A DNA stretch of 64,000 nucleotides from positions 1 to 64,000 of the IMG/VR virus record IMGVR_UViG_3300036944_000273; one strand, given 5' to 3'. The translations under genes were made by a program, and so were the position numbers. The stretch is from a virus. Each line of letters starts with the position of its first letter. Position 1 is the stretch's first letter. The notes beneath the pieces were generated by a model, which saw only the letters and a list, made by a program, of their open reading frames with translations, searched no databases and was not told where the DNA came from. Below are positions 60,450-64,000 of the stretch, one piece after another.

Positions 60450-60457
60450 TATTTTTG
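60450..60457 (+). promoter_or_regulatory. -7 box TATTTTTG before long tail fibre
   Basis: It matches TAnnTTTG, 26 bases before the ATG at 60484. Confidence 0.5.
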
Positions 60458-60483
60458 TAAGATAATAAATAAAAATATCTTAT

Positions 60484-63400
60484 ATGTGTGCTAGGATTTC
60501 AACGTACCCTAATGATACTAATGTTATTGGAGCTGATCGGTGGATAGGCAGCCAATCTGATAATAATGATGTAACCAAGAACTTTACAGCTGATGCGGTT
60601 GCATCTTATTTTAATAGATCAGCCATTATTGATACTGGCCAATTCTCATGGGACTTCATTCCTTATAATAATACACAGCCTCAACCTGAGAAGACTTTTA
60701 TGAAGGTTGGCTATCTAAACGATAGCATCAACATTAATAACCTAGAAGGCGTATTGCGTGTATCTGCACTAACGCTTGGTAATCAACAGCCTGGTGATTT
60801 TATTGCAGGTGAGTGGGTGGGCCAAAACATCTTAATCCATATACCTGGAGCACCTAGTGCGTATTGCATCTATACTGTAGATTCATTGGTTCTAGATGGA
60901 TCATGGTATTACTTAATGGAGCTTTCGTTTGTATCAGGAGTCTCATTTACACTTTTAAAAAATAAGCCATTAGTATTTGGCTATTTTGGAGGAGCCAATC
61001 TTTCGGAAGTATACTCTGTCTTTGGTAGAACGGGTGATATAGTTGCAGAATATGGCGACTACACGACTTCTTTAGTGCCGGAGGGAACAAACCTTTACTT
61101 CACTACCGCTCGTGCCCGTGAGTCGATTTCTACCACGGTAACTGGCTTGCTATATAGTAATTCAACTGGTATATTGTCACTTGACACAGGATACTTTATT
61201 CCAACAACTACCCAAGAGGCAAACTGGAACTTAGGGTATAATAACTCTATTGTATCTGCTAGTGTAACTGGTACATCAAGTAAGACTTTAACTTTGAACC
61301 AACAAGACGGTGGTACAATTACTACCGTTTGGTCTGACTACTCCCCTGTCGATTCCGTCTTTGGGCGTACAGGTGCGATTGTTGCGGCTAATGGTGACTA
61401 TAATACATCTCAGGTTACCGAGCAGACAAACTTATACTTCACGGATGCTCGCTCTCGGTCGGCTATCTCACTTACCACAACAGGTACGTCAGGAGCTGCG
61501 ACATATAGCTCGAGCACAGGAGTATTAAATATTCCTCAATACCAAGGGGGTGTTACTAGCTTTAATACACGTACAGGTGCAGTTACATTAACATCAGGCG
61601 ACGTAACAGGTGCGTTAGGGTTCACTCCTTACAATGCAACCAATCCCGATGGATTTATTACATCTGCAGCTTTAGCTGGATATGTGCCAATCACACGAAC
61701 AATTACTGTCAACGGAGATACGCAAGCATTATCTGCCAACGTAAGTTTTAGTGTTGCAGGTGGTGTGACTAGTTTTAATACTCGAACAGGAGCAATTACT
61801 CTTACATCGGGTGATGTGACAACAGCGTTAGGTTTTACTCCTGAGAATGCAGCAAACAAAGGCATCGCTAATGGCTATGCAAGTTTAGATTCAAATGGCA
61901 CAGTACCAACGACTCAGCTTCCTGCTTCAATTGTTGGAGGATTAAATTACCAAGGGGTATGGAATGCAACGACAAACACACCAACCTTAACCCAACCTCA
62001 GACAGGTGTCGACGGGTACTTCTACATTGTAAATGTAGCAGGTGTGCAGTTTGGGATTGACTTTGAGATTGGTGACTGGATTGTTAACGGAGATAATATA
62101 TGGTCCAAAATTGACAACACGGATAAAGTGGCGTCAGTATTTGGTAGAACAGGTATTGTTACTGCACAATCTGGCGATTATACAACAACATTAGTAACAG
62201 AAGGTACAAACCTTTACTACACAGATACACGTGCAAGAGCATCTATCTCTCTAACAACAACAGGGACAAGTGGGGCAGCTACGTATAACACAGCTACAGG
62301 TGAATTAAACATCCCTAACTATGCAGCAGCTGGAACAGGCTTGCCTGCAGGGGGAACAGCAGGTCAAATCTTATCTAAGATTGATGCAGTAGATTACAAT
62401 ACAGAATGGATTGATAACTATGCTACTCAAGTTAAAAATGAGGTAAAGTTAGGTGCGGCATTAACTATTGGTACGCCTGTTTATGTATCAGGTGCCAATG
62501 GTACAAATATAATTGTTTCTGCTTCCTCAAATACAACAGAAGCCGGGTCATCTAAGACATTTGGTCTACTTGAGATAGGTGGTGCATTAAATGATATTGT
62601 CAAATGTGTGACGTATGGCTTAATTGATGGGCTAGACACATCTGCTGCTAATGCAGCTGGTGATCCGGTTTGGTTGGGACCAAATGGCACATTATTATAT
62701 GGACTTGCTAACAAGCCTTATGCACCTGCTCACATGGTGTACATTGGAGTTGTAACAAGAAAGCAGTCTAATAACGGAGAGATTTTTGTTAATATTCAAA
62801 ATGGATTTGAGTTAGATGAGCTTCACAATGTGTCAGCAAGAACTCCATCTAATAATGACATTTTATATTATAGCACAGCTACATCATTATGGCAGACGGC
62901 CTCAATACCAACTGTATTAGGGTATACGCCTGAGCAGCAATTGACATTTAGCTCTCCCCTATCAAGAAGTGTTAATACAATCTCAATTCCTGCAGCCACA
63001 TCTAGTGTAAATGGATATTTAACATCTACAGATTGGTCAACATTTAACAGCAAAGAACCTGCCATTACAGCAGGCACAACTGCTCAGTATTGGAGAGGAG
63101 ATAAGACCTTCCAAACATTAAATACATCAGTTGTTCCTGAGGGAACAAATCTTTACTTCACCAACTCACGTGCTAGACTAGCTATCAGTTTAACGAACAC
63201 AGGCACGAGTGGTGCAGCGACGTACGACAACGCAACAGGTATATTTAACATTCCTACCTACCAAGGTCAGATTACTTTGACTACGACAGGTACGAGTGGC
63301 CCGGCAACATTTAGTTCTAACACATTAAATATTCCGCAGTATAGTGTCAACCCATCAGCTAGAAATGAGAATACATTTACAGCTACTGCAGGGCAGACAA

Positions 63401-64000
63401 CATTCACCATTACAGGTGGCTACACGGTAGGCTTAGTTGACGTATATGTCAACGGTGCTAAGTATGCACCTGCTGACTTTACAGCGACGAACGGCACGAC
63501 AGTCGTGCTAGGTGTGCCTTTACTTGTGGGCGACATTGTTGACATTATTAACTACACTTCTGCGATTGCTGTCCTTCCGACATCAAGAGATGTGATTGAC
63601 TACACAGCAACGGCCGCTCAGACTACTTTCACGGTTAGTGGAGGCTACACAGTTGGCTTGTTAGATGTGTATGTGAACGGAACGAAGCTAACGTCTTCTG
63701 AGGTGACAGCGACGAACGGCACAACATTTGTGTTAACAGTTGCTTCGGTGGTTGGGGATCAGGTGCAGGCCATTAGGTACAACTCTTCGGTGACAGGTAT
63801 CTCGGGAAGCGGTACGGCAAACTATGTGCCTAAGTTTACTGCGACAGGGACGATTGGGAATAGTAGTATAATAACTGATGCCTCCAATAACGTATTAATA
63901 AATACTACAAGTTCTACTGGTGCAATTAATACTGATGCAAATAGATCAAATTTAGTATTAGGAGCCGCAACAAGTAGTAAAATTTCTTTTAATAATGGTT
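60484..64000 (+). CDS. Long repetitive tail fibre (3' truncated by window)
   Basis: The frame is open for at least 1172 codons to the window end and has no stop. The first 180 residues are a unique, probably virion-anchoring part. Then units such as SVFGRTG, EGTNLYFT.AR, LTTTGTSGAATY and SFNTRTGAVTLTSGDVT recur, with two near-identical stretches around 63391-63770 (TFT.TGGYTVGL.DVYVNG). The end is like the start of a GNxGIGT-type shaft, so an S74 domain probably follows, as in the fragment at 1-218. It is expected to bind the host surface. Confidence 0.88.
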   Translation, partial: MCARISTYPNDTNVIGADRWIGSQSDNNDVTKNFTADAVASYFNRSAIIDTGQFSWDFIPYNNTQPQPEKTFMKVGYLNDSININNLEGVLRVSALTLGNQQPGDFIAGEWVGQNILIHIPGAPSAYCIYTVDSLVLDGSWYYLMELSFVSGVSFTLLKNKPLVFGYFGGANLSEVYSVFGRTGDIVAEYGDYTTSLVPEGTNLYFTTARARESISTTVTGLLYSNSTGILSLDTGYFIPTTTQEANWNLGYNNSIVSASVTGTSSKTLTLNQQDGGTITTVWSDYSPVDSVFGRTGAIVAANGDYNTSQVTEQTNLYFTDARSRSAISLTTTGTSGAATYSSSTGVLNIPQYQGGVTSFNTRTGAVTLTSGDVTGALGFTPYNATNPDGFITSAALAGYVPITRTITVNGDTQALSANVSFSVAGGVTSFNTRTGAITLTSGDVTTALGFTPENAANKGIANGYASLDSNGTVPTTQLPASIVGGLNYQGVWNATTNTPTLTQPQTGVDGYFYIVNVAGVQFGIDFEIGDWIVNGDNIWSKIDNTDKVASVFGRTGIVTAQSGDYTTTLVTEGTNLYYTDTRARASISLTTTGTSGAATYNTATGELNIPNYAAAGTGLPAGGTAGQILSKIDAVDYNTEWIDNYATQVKNEVKLGAALTIGTPVYVSGANGTNIIVSASSNTTEAGSSKTFGLLEIGGALNDIVKCVTYGLIDGLDTSAANAAGDPVWLGPNGTLLYGLANKPYAPAHMVYIGVVTRKQSNNGEIFVNIQNGFELDELHNVSARTPSNNDILYYSTATSLWQTASIPTVLGYTPEQQLTFSSPLSRSVNTISIPAATSSVNGYLTSTDWSTFNSKEPAITAGTTAQYWRGDKTFQTLNTSVVPEGTNLYFTNSRARLAISLTNTGTSGAATYDNATGIFNIPTYQGQITLTTTGTSGPATFSSNTLNIPQYSVNPSARNENTFTATAGQTTFTITGGYTVGLVDVYVNGAKYAPADFTATNGTTVVLGVPLLVGDIVDIINYTSAIAVLPTSRDVIDYTATAAQTTFTVSGGYTVGLLDVYVNGTKLTSSEVTATNGTTFVLTVASVVGDQVQAIRYNSSVTGISGSGTANYVPKFTATGTIGNSSIITDASNNVLINTTSSTGAINTDANRSNLVLGAATSSKISFNNG

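Noticed and set aside
1-64000. Lysogeny genes, insertion sequences or RNA polymerase
   Set aside because: No integrase, repressor, transposase motif with terminal repeats, or RNA polymerase DxDGD-like motif was seen in any large frame.

Overview
This window is most of the genome of a tailed, podovirus-like phage of a Bacteroidetes (Flavobacterium-type) host. The signs are: a terminase, portal, scaffold and capsid series; a T7-style set of three ejection proteins; a lysis cassette; host-style TAnnTTTG promoter boxes in front of many genes; and BACON and SprB-repeat modules, which are typical of Bacteroidetes surface proteins. TerL, portal and capsid sizes (737, 809 and 471 aa) and the BACON protein recall crAss-like phages and their aquatic relatives. 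That link is an inference. No integrase, repressor, RNA polymerase or DNA polymerase was seen, so the phage looks lytic.

Layout. (1) 1-1431: the 3' end of one tail fibre and a complete second fibre, both ending in S74-type chaperone domains. The last gene (60484-64000) is an S74-style fibre cut off by the window end, so the two window ends probably belong to one gene of a circular or circularly permuted genome. (2) 1461-33432, plus strand: small genes, a two-barrel GroES-like protein, TerL, portal, scaffold, capsid, neck proteins, a 1963-aa BACON / SprB / poly-threonine tail protein, two glycosyltransferases, a tail protein, a GNAT acetyltransferase, and three internal virion proteins, the last of 3148 aa. 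(3) 33485-51286, minus strand: about 47 early genes, many very small. They include a metallophosphoesterase, MazG-like pyrophosphohydrolase, VRR-NUC nuclease, SNF2-type helicase, primase-helicase, SSB, RecE-like nuclease, Rad52/Sak-like annealing protein, DnaA-domain-IV-like protein, and two tRNA-like sequences. (4) 51287-51892: a repeat-rich non-coding divergence region, the best origin candidate. (5) 51893-59817: small basic proteins, GroEL and GroES, a divergent promoter pair, a run of ten small genes that are mostly lysine-rich, then holin candidates, an M15 endolysin and a u-spanin-like lipoprotein. (6) 59832-60442: a pseudoknot-capable hairpin followed by an HNH-AP2 homing endonuclease. 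(7) 60484-64000: the long repetitive tail fibre.

How it works together. Minus-strand genes probably copy and recombine DNA using the host polymerase. Plus-strand genes package DNA, fold the capsid with phage chaperonins, build a short tail carrying a possibly glycosylated adhesin, eject internal proteins including a murein hydrolase, and lyse the cell. Several genes below 60 codons were read directly from the sequence, supported by stop/start overlaps with their neighbours.
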